A stretch of 60,000 nt of DNA, from positions 2,393,001 to 2,453,000 of the forward strand of contig WPIO01000048.1 in assembly GCA_009760855.2 (NCBI GenBank). The letters are read 5' to 3'. The notes beneath the pieces were generated by a model. That model ran no database searches and was not told the DNA's origin. It saw nothing but the letters and a program-made list of their open reading frames with translations. Each line of letters begins with the position of its first letter. The stretch's first letter is position 1. The stretch is from Cristatella mucedo. Lineage: Eukaryota > Bryozoa > Phylactolaemata > Cristatellidae. Made by a program: the position numbers and the translations under genes. Below, in pieces: positions 10,560-22,791 of the stretch.

Positions 10560-10646
10560 CAGTCAAGTCCACATAGAAGCTCAGTGTTCCAGCAGCCAAG
10601 CTGTAGCCGATGACCGAACCCAGATAGTAGATGCCATAGAAGCAGC
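10560..10646 (-). CDS. SLCO-like: SLCO/OATP-like transporter, coding exon 2
   Basis: This 87-bp exon encodes TM5. A ...TTGCAG acceptor precedes 10646 and a GTAGCT donor follows 10560. It enters and leaves in phase 1, so the split codons at both ends join cleanly with exons 1 and 3. The reading runs from a junction serine through FYGIYYLGSVIGY to LSFYVDL, which corresponds to the OATP segment usually written PLYIGI...LGP.IGF...G...S.YVD. It lies 4.6 kb downstream of exon 1 and 329 bp upstream of exon 3; the short intron to exon 3 contains a LINE-A tail (10243-10395). Confidence 0.88.
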
Positions 10647-10861
10647 CTGCAACGCCACGAGAGAGCAGCTGCCGATCGCCGGGAACAGCAATGCTTGCAC
10701 CCGGCTGCTTGCAAGCTCAAACCACAACGAACGGCCAGCCAGCGGCAGCTCCGGCGCTCGCCAGCACAAGCAAGCAAGCATTAAGCAGGCTCACGACCGC
10801 TTTCGCTGAGGCAAGTAAGCTCGCGCGGCAACAACCAAAACACTCTGGGCTGAGTCGGATG

Positions 10862-11027
10862 ATGATAATAACCATAATAATAATTAAACATGTGTATAGT
10901 GTCCTCGGGGAACTTAATCTCTTTCTATGCACTTTACATATGCTGCAACTGAAGCATGATTAAATGGTTAGTGGCAACGTGCACACTGTCAGCAGCAAGC
11001 CTAATATGGTTAGAGTTGGCACGCATG
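10862..11027 (-). mobile_element. LINE-A 3' end fragment in SLCO intron 1
   Basis: ATAATAACCATAATAATAAT, ATAGTGTCCTCGGGGAACTT and the LINE-A 3' UTR landmarks GGTTAGTGGCAACGTGCACA and ATATGGTTAG, in minus orientation. Confidence 0.75.
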
Positions 11028-11599
11028 TCATGTGTGTGTGCATGCGCTCACTGGCTGGCTGGCTGGCTCACTCGAGCGAGCACACTCCGGCAGCAGCAGA
11101 AAGCCAAGCACGGCAGCTGAATGCATCGGCCACGTGCAGGCTCATGTTTTGATCTTGCGTGGCACATCCAATGCCATCCATTCAGCTCTAGCACTCGAAC
11201 CTATCCTTCAACACACGAGCCTGCAATACGCTGGGTCGTCGAAGACCGGGGCACGATGAGGTCATGAGACGACAGATCACAGCAACTCAGGCAGAGCCCC
11301 ACGGCAAAGTTCCGACCGACTGCTGACTCCTGGGTCGTACAGCCAGGCGAAAGGTGCGTGCCACTGGGTGTCTGCTCAGCAGGGATGGTTGAGCGATGCT
11401 CGCAGTTCAAGATCCGGGTCACGGCTTCGAGTCGCACAGCGGGCAATCCTCCATTGTCCAGTGCTAGGGCAGGAGATAAGCGTGGAGGCTCTTCTGTCGC
11501 TTCATGTACTTTTGGCAGCTGAATCAGGCGCCCTTTACTTATTTACTTGCCTCGAAAGCCAATAGAGCTTCTCGAAGAAAGGGTCCTCAGCCACTCAGC

Positions 11600-11710
11600 C
11601 ACAACACACATGCACCCACGCATGCACACACTCCGCATGCACACACTCCGCATGCACGCGCGCACACACGCACACGCACAAACACACACACACACACACT
11701 CAAACAAGCA
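11600..11710. repeat. CA-rich imperfect microsatellite
   Basis: Repeated ACACTCCGCATGCAC units followed by (CA)n runs. Confidence 0.85.
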
Positions 11711-12084
11711 CAAGCAGCACACCTCTGAAGCATAGCCTACCCTCCTCTTCATCACCCGATGGTTCCCAGCATCATCCGGAGTTGCAACGTGGAACCGAAA
11801 AGGCCAGGCTAAGCAGGTTGGGAGGGCCACTAGTGACTTGCATCTGGGTGGGGGGGGGGAGGCAAAGTCAATCATGCAGCAGCCAGCCTGCCTGCTAATT
11901 GGACTCAGCTGGCTGCCTGAGCTTCCGGTTCCTCGTGGCACTTTGCTTCAGGCCAGCAGTGCATTCTATTGCAGCCTCGCCTAGCTACAGATCTGCTTGG
12001 TTGGTGCTGGCAACTCTCAGCAACCGTCATCACAGCCATCACCACCACTGCCTATCGCCTGGAATGGTTCACCAGCACAGATGG

Positions 12085-12330
12085 AGAGACAGACGAATAT
12101 ACAGTCGGAAGAAGAACCGAGACAGACAGACAAAGACAGATAGACAGAGATCAAAATGCCAGATAGACAGAAGGAGATAGACAGAGAGATGGAATATAGA
12201 GGGACTTGCTGACATAGAGAGAAAGTAGAAAGCATGAGAGTAAGCACATATACAGAGACAGAAAGCTGAGAGAGAGAAAGAGAGAGGGGGTGAGGGAGGG
12301 AGAGTGAAAGGGAGAGAAGGTATCCAAGGG
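12085..12330. repeat. Purine-rich GACA/GAGA low-complexity DNA
   Basis: Degenerate GACAGACA and GAGAGAG motifs without coding structure. Confidence 0.8.
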
Positions 12331-12476
12331 AGGGAGACATCGGGAGTAAGAGCCGGGCAGGGAACAGAAAACGGGTCTGCGGCCGTATACTCGTGCGTGC
12401 GAATTAAAATCGGTGAGAGAGAGAGCGTATGTGGGATACGGAGAAGCCAACCACGATGCAGACACAAAACATCACG

Positions 12477-12480
<4 letters not shown>

Positions 12481-12529
<49 letters not shown>
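12481..12529. repeat. (GA)n microsatellite
   Basis: 49 bp of pure (GA)n in SLCO intron 1. Confidence 0.97.
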
Positions 12530-12530
<1 letters not shown>

Positions 12531-12679
12531 AAGGGCAGCACGTGAGTGCACGGCAGGCACGAGTAGTAGTCACTCCGTCTCCTCCTCGGCTCCCCTCCCA
12601 GTGCCCTAGGATGACCAGCAGCAGATGACCGTGCAGTGGATGAACGACCAACAGCTGTAGGCTGTGGCTGAGCCTGGAT

Positions 12680-12682
<3 letters not shown>

Positions 12683-12754
<72 letters not shown>
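12683..12754. repeat. (CAG)24 trinucleotide repeat
   Basis: 72 bp of uninterrupted CAG, SLCO intron 1. It is in an intron by this gene model, so it does not encode polyglutamine; a second gene here was not found. Confidence 0.97.
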
Positions 12755-12755
<1 letters not shown>

Positions 12756-13139
12756 TGCGGCTACGGGCACAGTGCAGCCACTACATTCGCTCTGTTGCGG
12801 GTCGCTTTCCGAGCCAAGGACTCCAGAGCAGCCGGCTGAGCTTTGCCTCGGGGGGGGGGGGGGTGGCGGCAGCCAGCTTCAGCAGCCTCATGATGATTCT
12901 GAGCTCGGACGAATTGTAGGAGGAGCCAGGCGACAACATTGGCTTGTGTATGAAGATACACGTAACAGGAGCGCCACGAGTAGGCTGTTGTCGTGCTCCC
13001 ACGCACACGAGAAGGTTTAATAAAAAGGCATCGTCGCGAAAGCGCAAACGGCTGGATGGCCTCAGGGTTTTCGGAGATCCACTGTTCTCACTCGTGCCGT
13101 GCATGAATGCATGATGCTATACCAGGAGGTACTGCTGAC

Positions 13140-13345
13140 CCCTGCATGGCCCACTTAGCCGTAATGGCACGCTAGGTAAGGCGGTTGCTTTCACGACCTC
13201 GGTCCCGAGGTCGTGGGTTCGATTCATGCAGTGGGCGATCCTTTATCGCCACTGCAAGCGGTGGTGATAGCCGTAAAGGCACTTCTGTCGCAATACAAAA
13301 AGAGGCTGTTTAATCAGCTAGGATTTATTTATTTATTTTAATCTC
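13140..13345 (+). mobile_element. tRNA-derived SINE (family 2)
   Basis: CTAGGTAAGGCGGTTGCTTT (box A-like), ACCTCGGTCCCGAGGTCGTG, box B GGGTTCGATTC, then GTGGGCGATCCTTTATCGCC and a body ending AATCAGCTAG plus a T/A-rich tail. The body differs from family 1, and a close relative lies at 56250. It is in SLCO intron 1. Confidence 0.8.
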
Positions 13346-13419
13346 ACGAGTTTGAGATTCGAGCACACGTGGTGGACGGTCAGGAAAGGAAGAAGGCGTA
13401 AAGAAAGAGAAGAAGGTGG

Positions 13420-14004
<585 letters not shown>

Positions 14005-14400
14005 CAGGTATCGACGAAGACAGCGATGAGGAGGATTGACAAGCATCACATAGCGACCAGAGACCTCGGCAAAAACCATGTCAAACTGACATATTGCTTG
14101 GATGCTGCAAGGCAAAGATAGAATGATTTATACTGCATGAAACGACACAATCTAAAGTAAATGGTTTTTGTCAAACGGTGTGAAGACACAGCATATACAC
14201 TGTAAGAACCCAGGGCTTCAATGTACAAATGTGAAACAGTCTGTGAAGTTGACAGCAAAGTCAGAGCCTGCACGGTAATCACCAAAATAAAATCGGTGGC
14301 AGGATTGCGTCAAGCAGTCCAGCCTAATTGAGCTTAGGAAGCAGCAGCTGAGAGTATGCATGCAATAATTCTGTTTCGGGCTTGTCTGTCTCTATCTGTG

Positions 14401-14829
<429 letters not shown>

Positions 14830-15035
14830 CTATCTGCTGCACGATGCATCATACAAAAAGGACGGAAAGCTGGAGTACTGCTGTGAATACACGAGTTACG
14901 CTGGCCTGTTAAAAGAGCACTGAAAAAACACCAGCTGGGCCTCAATCGCCAGTCATCACGCTCGAACAAACTCAGGGCCGAGCTGCGTTAGTTAGAGCAA
15001 GCTCTTTGGCTTGCTGGAAGAGTGAAAGAAAGCAA

Positions 15036-15038
<3 letters not shown>

Positions 15039-15068
<30 letters not shown>
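15039..15068. repeat. (GA)n microsatellite past SLCO exon 1
   Basis: Short pure (GA)n about 225 bp after the exon 1 donor. Confidence 0.95.
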
Positions 15069-15073
<5 letters not shown>

Positions 15074-15294
15074 TCACCTCGGCCCGGTAGTCCTTACGAC
15101 CACGACGACGACGACAGCACGATGGCCCTGCTTTACACGGAGAGAGAGGGCGAGAAAAACGACGGGCACCTAAGGCTACGAACCAGCACCGACAGTCGTC
15201 GCCCGAGCTGGCACAGGCCGATGGACGGCGACGGACGACACAAGCAGGCACGGGCGACGGTCCATACGACGCTGGGCAAGGGCGCCGTACATAC

Positions 15295-15991
15295 TTTGGT
15301 AGAACGACGCTTTGGTTTTCGATCCGGCGTTGTCGTCCATGTAAACTACGGGCAAGACGGGCATGGGTCCGTAGCCGAGCCCCATGACGACGGTGGCCGC
15401 TATGTAGATGCCGAGCACCACGTTGCGTCTGTAGCTTTCGACGCTGGGCGTGCACGGCTCCGCGGCGGCTGGAGTCGCGTTGATCGACGGCGACGTTGGG
15501 CCGCCCAGGGCGCACACGCCGGCATAGTAGCTCTTCGAACTGGCCGAATCTCCCTCGGCGACGTACGGGAAAATGAAGTGAGGCAGCGCGTGAGCGAAGC
15601 ACGTCGCAGCCGTCACCATCATGCCGATGGCCACGACCCGCGGCTTTCGGCTCCGACCGGCAAAGTAGGAGACCAGCACGCCGGAGATCACTTCTCCGAC
15701 GACGTAGACGCCAAGCCACACGCCGGCGTCGAACGTGGTGAGCCCGTAGGCCTTCTGGATGGAGGTGATGGTCGACGTCTGGACGGCGAACGTGATGGTG
15801 TGCATCAGCAGGCTCGCACAGGCCAGCGCGGTGAACACTTGAATGGTCGCACATCGCCTCAGCAACGACCGCACGCCGCTGCCTCCGTCGATCGTCGTCC
15901 GAGCTCGCTCGCCGTCGTCCTTCGGCGAGCCGACGGCGAGCGCTTCGGCGGCGCGCCGGAATGATGGCTCGGCTGCGGCCTGCGGCTCCAT
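15295..15991 (-). CDS. SLCO-like: SLCO/OATP-like organic anion transporter, coding exon 1
   Basis: This exon encodes the N-terminal 232 residues (plus one base) of a multi-pass plasma-membrane carrier of the SLCO/OATP family, which moves amphipathic organic anions such as steroid conjugates, bile salts or prostaglandins. Reading from the ATG at 15991, there is a hydrophilic N-terminus (1-50), TM1 (about 51-73), the family-typical IQKAYGL (78-84) and TM2 (88-110). A basic GRSRKPR loop (112-118) follows, then TM3 (119-142), an extracellular loop with an NAT glycosylation site, and TM4 (190-217) leading into YMDDN (217-221). I chose this start because it has G at -3 and G at +4 and lies just before the hydrophilic leader; the frame is open further upstream, so an earlier start cannot be excluded. 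The exon ends in phase 1 at a GTATGT donor (15294). Family assignment is firm; substrate is unknown. Confidence 0.9.
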
Positions 15992-16420
15992 GCCCCAGCC
16001 GCGAGCGCGCTGACCACGAACCACTTGGAACGGTCCGACGAGGCCGGTCCTGCTAGTTATATAGTATTCCTTGGTTTCGCGCGGTCCACTTCTGACGCAC
16101 GCAGATAGCGGGCCGCTCGCGTCGGGATAACGAACGCTACCCGGCGAAGTATTTATTGAACCACAAAGAGGCGGAGCCGAGCGCCAAAAGAGCTGTGCAG
16201 TTGTTCGGCTGCGCTCTCGCGCGCGAGCGCGGCGGCGGCCACCTCTCGCCGCCCTCTTTCGCGCTGCCGGGGCGCGCGAATCGCAGAGCTGTTTAACTCT
16301 CGTCGATAGGCTGGACGCCAAAGCGGGGCGGGGCTCGCGAGCGGGGTTCGCCCCTCCCTCCCGGCAGCCGCCCGATCGATACCAGTAAGTGGCACTGGCG
16401 GTGCCACAGCTCAGGGAGAA
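15850..16420 (-). promoter_or_regulatory. CpG-rich 5' region of the SLCO-like gene
   Basis: The first coding exon and about 430 bp upstream are visibly GC- and CpG-rich compared with the surrounding AT-rich and microsatellite DNA. On the minus strand a TATA-like CTATATAA lies at 16064-16057, 66 bp before the ATG; if used, the 5' UTR would be only about 35 nt. The open frame upstream of the ATG is rich in R, A and G, as expected of CpG-rich non-coding DNA. The promoter call is inferred from position and composition only. Confidence 0.35.
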
Positions 16421-16779
16421 AAGACAACCGAATGGTCGTAAAAAAAAGGGAGCCGAAGACCGCCGCGCAGCTTATCAACGAGACGCGTAATCTGTGCTGT
16501 CCAAGCTCTGAGGACGCCGCAAGTACTCTCACTCAGTTTGAACATTGCTTGCTACGATTATGCATCGCAATAGAAAGACCAAGGGCTCTTGGGTGCCTGA
16601 CGTTTGGCTGTGCCCGTGTGCGACTGCACGGGCACTCCCTCCGTGCTCAGTCGCCGTTCGAGCTCTAGTTTCACACTTTCGCTTTTCAGGCGCTCAATGC
16701 GGTGAGTGGGAGTGCCGCCGCTCGCTACATGGCCTTTCTGCCGGTACCCCAGCGACTGGGTGTAGAGGCTATTTACTTC

Positions 16780-17950
16780 CCCCCCCCCCCAACCATCCAT
16801 CCATCCCCGATAGTGTGGGGGCAGTTGAGATTCGACATAATTCAACAGCAACGTCAGCCGTACGGAAAGCTCCCCAAGTCACCAAGCCGACCACCACCTT
16901 GGTCTACCAGCCAAGGATATGAAGCTGAGATTTCGTTCTCTGAGGGTGCTTTATCAAGTGCATTATTCTTCTTCTTCTTATTATTATTGTTATTTTATTA
17001 TACCAGCCAAGGATTCGAAGCTGACAGAATGCATTGGAAAAGCAAGCTAGCATGGGAGTATCGATGCCGAACCTCACAGCAATTCCCACAACAAGCGATG
17101 CCATCGCAAAAGCTCCGACTCGTACCGGCCTGGGCTGATTCAGTTCATTGACATCCCATTGGAAGCACATTCTCGTTCAAGGTGTCACTGGACACGATCA
17201 GCACAATGCTGGGGATGCTCGATGCTTCATCCGGCAGTCGCATGGGGCCACCGTGCCCCCCATTGGCTCTGTTAGACTCGACAGGTGCTTGTTTTCAAGG
17301 TCCTTTGAGTTCTTTTGCTGGAAGGGCAGCTCTGCAGGGTAGAGGTTGGCTCTAGGACATGCTCACTTCCTACCCCATAATCAGGCAGAAGAGCCTGCTA
17401 GTTGTGATTGCTCCTCCCCGAGCTAAAGAGCGGCCTCGGGTGACTCCTAGCGTGGTGTGGACCTTTACTTGATTTCTCCGTAATACCTTCGGGTATTCCA
17501 CTGCTATCTTCGGCGTGAGACGAAGTCTGTTGGGTACCGAATGCGTAATGCGTACCGAATGCCGCTTAGGCTGTGAGTGCACTATACAAAACTCTCCTTC
17601 GTAACACCCACTTGGTTTTTATGACTTTGTGGAGTTACAGAAGGAGATACCTAGGCTGGGTGCAGAGCTGCCTTTGCCAAGAGTTTGCCCCACCGGGCCC
17701 GGTGTGGCATTTAACCTGCTAGAGTGCACGTGCACTCTATCAGGTCACGTGCCAAAAAGGGCCCAGTGGGGCGAACTCTTAGCAAAGTCCCCGTCTGCAA
17801 GCCTAAAGAAAGCCTCAGGGCAGTTATAACCAGTTGGCCATGTCGTTCATGCCATCTCTGTGCTTTCTTCATCGGATTGCTAGCTTAGTTTTAACCTCTT
17901 TTAACCTTTCTATTTATTGAAATCACCACAATGGCACCGAGGCAGTGTAA
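16780..17950. repeat. Unclassified repeat, unit 1 of a diverged tandem pair
   Basis: Blocks shared with unit 2 in the same order: ATTCAACAGCAACGTCAGCC near 16840, ACCAGCCAAGGAT...GCTGAC, TCTGTTAGACTCGACAGGTG, CTAGTTGTGATTG, GCCTAAAGAAAGCCTCAGGG, CCATGTCGTTCATGCCATCT and GTCATTCAAAG. Unit 1 has two extra pieces: the 72-bp LINE tail and about 240 bp (17410-17650) that resembles 6530-6670. No coding frame is conserved between the units. Confidence 0.7.
16929..17000 (+). mobile_element. 72-bp LINE-A tail insertion with long target duplication
   Basis: The insert consists only of the LINE-A terminus: TTCTCTGAGGGTGCTTTATC, AAGTGCATTATT and a (TTC/TTA)n run. It is bracketed by 24-bp direct repeats at 16905-16928 and 17001-17024 (both start TACCAGCCAAGGAT and end GAAGCTGA; two mismatches). 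This is the pattern of target-primed reverse transcription of a severely 5'-truncated LINE. Confidence 0.85.
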
Positions 17951-17999
17951 GTCATTCAAAGGTGCCATAATAATAATAAGAATAATAATACCCCTGTGG

Positions 18000-18790
18000 G
18001 TGTGTGTAGCATCTATTTCCTTCCCCCATCCCCAAAGATGTGCCATCATTCAACAGCAACGTTAGCCGTACACAATGCCCCCCTGTGTATACCGGCCAAG
18101 GAGGGCAGGAAGCTGACAAGAGGCCTCTGGTGCACTGACATGAGAAAGGCAAGCTCACCATGACAACTCTCCAAGCCCCACATCAATATGCACAGGTGGT
18201 GACGTCATCAAAAAGCTCCAGCTGGTGGCTGCCAAGGCTTATCCAGTGCTTTGACCTGTTGGCAGTGCATTCTCACCACGTGACCGAGCCACTGGACACG
18301 GATCATCACAGAAGGGGGGATGCTCACTATTTCCATCCGATGCAATGGGCCTTCGGACCACCATCGGTTCTGTTGGGCTCGATGCTTGTTTTGTATGTCC
18401 TTTCTAGATCCGTGGGTCTTTTGCAGGAAGGGCAACTCGTTAGTGGTAGAGGCAGCAGGACATCCTCACTTCCTACCGCATAAACAGGCAGGACAATCTG
18501 CTCGTCGTGCACCTAGGCTTGGTGCAAAGCCAACTAGTTGTGATTGGTCTGTGCAGAGCAGGCACTAACAAGTCACATGCCAAAAGGGCCGGGTGCACTC
18601 TTAGCGAATTCGCCATCCGAAGGCTTAAAGAAAGCCTCAGAGCAGTTCTACCCATTCAGCCATGTCGTTCATGTCATCTTAGTGCTTCCTTCATCGAATC
18701 ACTTGCTTAGTGCATCACATTTTTATTTTTTGGAGTCACCACAAAAGTGCCAAGGCAGTCTGGGTCATTCAAAGTGATCATGACAGCAAA
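18000..18790. repeat. Unclassified repeat, unit 2 of a diverged tandem pair
   Basis: Blocks parallel to unit 1: ATTCAACAGCAACGTTAGCC (18050), ACCGGCCAAGGAGG, TCTGTTGGGCTCGATGCTTG, CTAGTTGTGATTGG, GCTTAAAGAAAGCCTCAGAG, CCATGTCGTTCATGTCATCT and GTCATTCAAAG. The two units are direct repeats about 1.2 kb apart, with clear but imperfect similarity. Confidence 0.7.
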
Positions 18791-20337
18791 ATGAAGAGAC
18801 TTGCTTCAAGCTTTGCATTTATGCTAAGTTACCTGCTTCTCTAATATCGAGTCACTGTTCATCTGATGTCCACAGCTGTTTCCATAGCGATCATCTGGCT
18901 GCAGAGGAGGAGCCCTATAGGGACTAGTCGAGCAACATCGTCCTTCCTAAGCAAGATGCTGGACAGCAGGATGCACTCGTGACATCGTTCCGACTATTTA
19001 AGTGTCTGGAGATGCACCCAGATCTTATAAAATGCATAGTGCTACTGTCACGTCTGTGACTGATGGTTCGATGGCATGTTGAACAGCGTGTATCAAAATA
19101 CTGTTAGAATGCTAGAAACCGTAACAGTCGAGCTGTTGCGGTGTGCCGAGGTTTTCACATCAGGCGGCAGTGTCTGGGTTGCATGTTGGACTGCTCCTGT
19201 ATGTAGCTGAAGAGATGGGTGGGCCTACCTGCCCAGATTACCTGTGCTGTCCTACTACGGTAGGGAGATCTGGTACTGGACCATATGCAATTGCAGCTTG
19301 GCACAAGCAGGGCATGCGGTATCCTTTATTTATCCTGTGATGACTATTTGCTCTACCACCGAGCAGGTGCATGCGGTAGAACTGGGGTGCTTTGTGATGC
19401 TGCCTTACTTCAGCTTGGACCCATTTCCTGGCTTTCCGAATCCACACGTGCTCACCAGGAACCTGTGGGCTCAATGCATGCAGTTCGACCACCACGGGCT
19501 CTCTGCATCAGATGCCTAGCAACTATCGGCGACACTAAACTGGGTCGAAAGGCATCTTTTAGGAGGCGATTATTCGAACACACCAGTCAACTCTTAGCGC
19601 AACCGGAGTACGTGGGGTGCCCACACCAATGCCGAGTAGCACATTTCGAAGCGCTCGAAGGCAGCCGTCAGTAAGTTGCCATAGGCAAACATTTTCCATG
19701 ATGCCATTAGTCATTTGTACCGTACACTGTGCCTGCTCAGTGCTGCACTGGTAGTAAGGAATCAATGTGATTTTCTTCACTACCATGCTAGCAGCAGATT
19801 TCTTGAAGTTCTCTTGTCCATCAGCAGCAATCGATGGATACCAAAGTTGGTATTATATCAGTATATAGTATCATATCATAACAAATCGTATCAGTTACTC
19901 TGAACACTTCTGCCATGCTCTTTCCTGCCAGCTTGTCAGTATATAGCATCACTTGCTGTTGAAGACCTCTTTCACCAAGTAGTGGAACCTCCAGCAAGTT
20001 CAATAAGTTGGACAGTGAGTTTTTGGAAAAGACACTCCAGGCAGGTCTTTTGCTGATCCATCTCGGCGGCTCAATTGGCAGTGACAGCATGCTGATGCTA
20101 TATTCTCAATTAACTGCAAGTACCCAGGTCAGTAGACTGTTGTCTTGGCCTGTGCAGAGCACTTGCCTAGCCAAAGAACCCTTTGTGGATGACCTACAGC
20201 GTTTGCCGACGTCAAGCTTTTTGGACGATGGTTTAGTCTAAGAATACCAGAATGTGATGACATACCGTGTCAATCGGCCCAAAACAGCATTACCAACACC
20301 GCAGAAAATTTCTGTTCATGGGCCTGCCCACTGTCAT

Positions 20338-20498
20338 ATAATAATAATAATAATAATAATAGTAATGCACTTGATAAAGCGCCCTCAGAGAACTCAATCT
20401 CTTTCTAGGCGCTTTACATTTGCTGCAAAGGGAAATGCAATTGACTGGTGAGTAATATTATGCTTGATAAACAAACAAAATGAATAACAAGGTTAGGC
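20338..20498 (-). mobile_element. LINE-A tail, 5'-truncated in the 3' UTR
   Basis: (ATA)n followed by GCACTTGATAAAGCGCCCTC, AGAGAACTCAATCTCTTTCT and the first part of the 3' UTR up to AACAAGGTTAGG. It is close to the 22226 copy and therefore young. Confidence 0.85.
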
Positions 20499-21203
20499 GC
20501 GCGCCTAGCTGCGGCGTGTCGAGATCGACGCTCCGGCGTTCAGATAGATGCGTCTTCTTCTCGGTCTGGCTGAGCGTTGTGGCTCGGTCACCCCTCCCAG
20601 CCCAATGTACAGGCGAGGCTGCCTGCGAAGAAAACTAAATCCCCGCGCGGACAAGCTGTCTTCGGACAAGGCGTGATGCACGTGGCGTTCGGATCGACCG
20701 CTCAGCTGGAATTGCTGCTAGCAGTCGCCCTTAAGAAAGTCGCACAATGAAAACGCATTTCGGTTTCCCGATCGTAATCCGAAGGTCACGATGAAATTGT
20801 TCTCACTTTCATCGCATCGATTTGTCTGGGCGCTGAGTTTGACCGCAGCGAGACGTCCGGCATTAGTCGCCCGCTTAAATTTGGTATTGCAGAGCGAGAG
20901 AATATTGAAGAGCCACGTGCGATTGGCACGGCATCAAGAGGTTGCTTGCAAAAACGCAGTTACATTTTGCAATGAGTGCGTAAAAATTTGTCAAGTCAAG
21001 AGCGAAAAAGTACTTCTTGAAAGCGTCTGTCAAGATCTGGGAGACCTACAAAGAATACTTCGACTAGCCGTCGGGGTTCGAGACACGCATTGGGCACCTA
21101 TTTTCACGAGCGAATGCTGCAACGCGTGACGGTGAGATGAACATTTGCAGCTTGGTAGATGAAATTTCTTGCACAGTATTGAGTGGTAACGATGCATTTT
21201 TTT

Positions 21204-21260
21204 ATAGCGCCCTCAGAGAACTCAATCTCTTTCTAGGCACTTTGCAGTTGCTGTAGTGCG
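21204..21260 (-). mobile_element. LINE-A tail fragment
   Basis: TATAGCGCCCTCAGAGAACT, CAATCTCTTTCTAGGCACTT and TGCAGTTGCTGTAG. Only the terminal stem-loop region is present. Confidence 0.7.
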
Positions 21261-22225
21261 TGCGCATCACTTTTTTTTTCATTCAAGTAATCGTGGGGTG
21301 TTTATAGGCTGGTACAGGGATGGAGAGAGAGAGAGAGAGCCATAAAAGTAGCCAAACCCGAGAATTTGAATGGAGCTCAGCAAGTCTGATCAGAGCAGTC
21401 GCGTGCACTCACTGTACGGCAGCCTCCTTTTACCACCTCGTGCATTGGATGGTGCAATTTACCCATGACAGGAATTTAAAAAAGTAGCCCGCCACCCACT
21501 TAGCCATCCCGCTTTCAAGCGCGTAGGTGGCTGGAGTATTCTTTTTTCTCCCCACGTCGAACGATGCTTACTGCTTCCCGTGCGCCCTTTTCCCTTTATC
21601 GCACTTTCTTCGGCGCTGCGTGGCCATTTAAAGCCGCAAGGCTCCACTGCTGCTGCAAGATGGTCGACAGCGCAGTTCGCGAACGCTCTTTCAGGCAGTC
21701 GCTAGGCGCATCGACACGAGGCGGAGCCGAACGTCATCGACCCAGTAAGCACAAAGGCGCATCTCGTTGCAGAAAAGTGGGCTGCTTAAAAAAGAGACGC
21801 CCAAAAGTTAATCTCTTAAAATCGAACGCAGCTGCACGGATCAGTACGACTCAGAAGAAGCATTCCTGATGTGGCAGGCCTGTGCTGCGGGAGCCACGTG
21901 ACGACGAGTTGGTCGATTCGCTCAGCCGCGACTCAGGCGACTTCTTCGAGCGCAGACTCCAAGTGCGGGTGCAAGCGGGACGTCCATTTTGTCGCCATTG
22001 CGGTCGAGAAGGCCACGACGACGACGACCAGCGCCGACGGTCATCTATTCGCACGCTCATTTCGTACGTGGGCGACTCGACGACCAGTGAGGCGACACTA
22101 ATTAGCACATTATGGTGGACGATATAAGCGGTGCGAGCAAGGATCGGCAGCTCGCTTGTGCGAATCGCTTCGCTCAGGTCAAAACCGGAGCGCCGGCCGT
22201 GTGAGCAACTTAGTGACCCGAACGA

Positions 22226-22791
22226 ATAATAATATTAATGCACTTGATAAAGCGCTCTCAGAGAACTCAATCTCTATTTGTAGGCGCTTTACATTTGCTG
22301 CAAAGGGAAATGCAATTGAATGGTGAGTAATATTGTGCTTGATAAACAAACAACATGAATAGCATGGTTAGGGGTGGCATGCATAGGGTCAGCATGCAAA
22401 TGCGGTTAGTGGCAGCATGCAGTGTCAGCACGCATAAGCACGCGAAGGACGAATCACAGGGACCCACTAAATGCTGTCCTAAATAGGTGTTTTTAAGTTC
22501 TTTTTAAATGTGGTCAAGTCAGGGGATGTTCTGACGCAAGTCGGGAGGGAGTTCCCGGCTTTGGGAGCATACGAACTAAATGCACGGTCTCCAAATGATT
22601 TAAGGTTTGTAAGAGGTATTTCTAGACTGTTGGATTCCGAAAAGCGAGTGGTACAATGCTTAGCCTGGTGGAGGAGTAGATCTGAGAGATAGGCTCGAGC
22701 CAAAGAACGAAGTGACCTAAAAGTGAGCGACAAAACTTTGAAGTCAATCCGTTGCTTGACTGGTAGCCAGTGCAGGTCGGCAAGAAGTGGC
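22226..22791 (-). mobile_element. LINE-A, 5'-truncated copy
   Basis: This minus-strand copy has the (ATT)-rich end at 22226, the tail, the 3' UTR and the C-terminal ORF part (PLLADLHWLPVKQRIDFKVL to NLKTPI). Similarity stops near 22791, just upstream of PLLADLHWLP. The ORF part reads without stops, so it is a recent insertion. It lies between the divergent SLCO-like and SDR42E1-like genes. Confidence 0.9.

Noticed and set aside
13190-13230. A functional tRNA gene (also at 31900, 37000, 47430, 56310, 59230)
   Set aside because: Box A/B-like sequences belong to repeated SINE heads with non-tRNA bodies and no proper acceptor stems.
21975-22030. CCHC zinc-knuckle-like FCRHCGREGHDDDD
   Set aside because: The last cysteine is missing and no gag or nucleic-acid-binding context is present.
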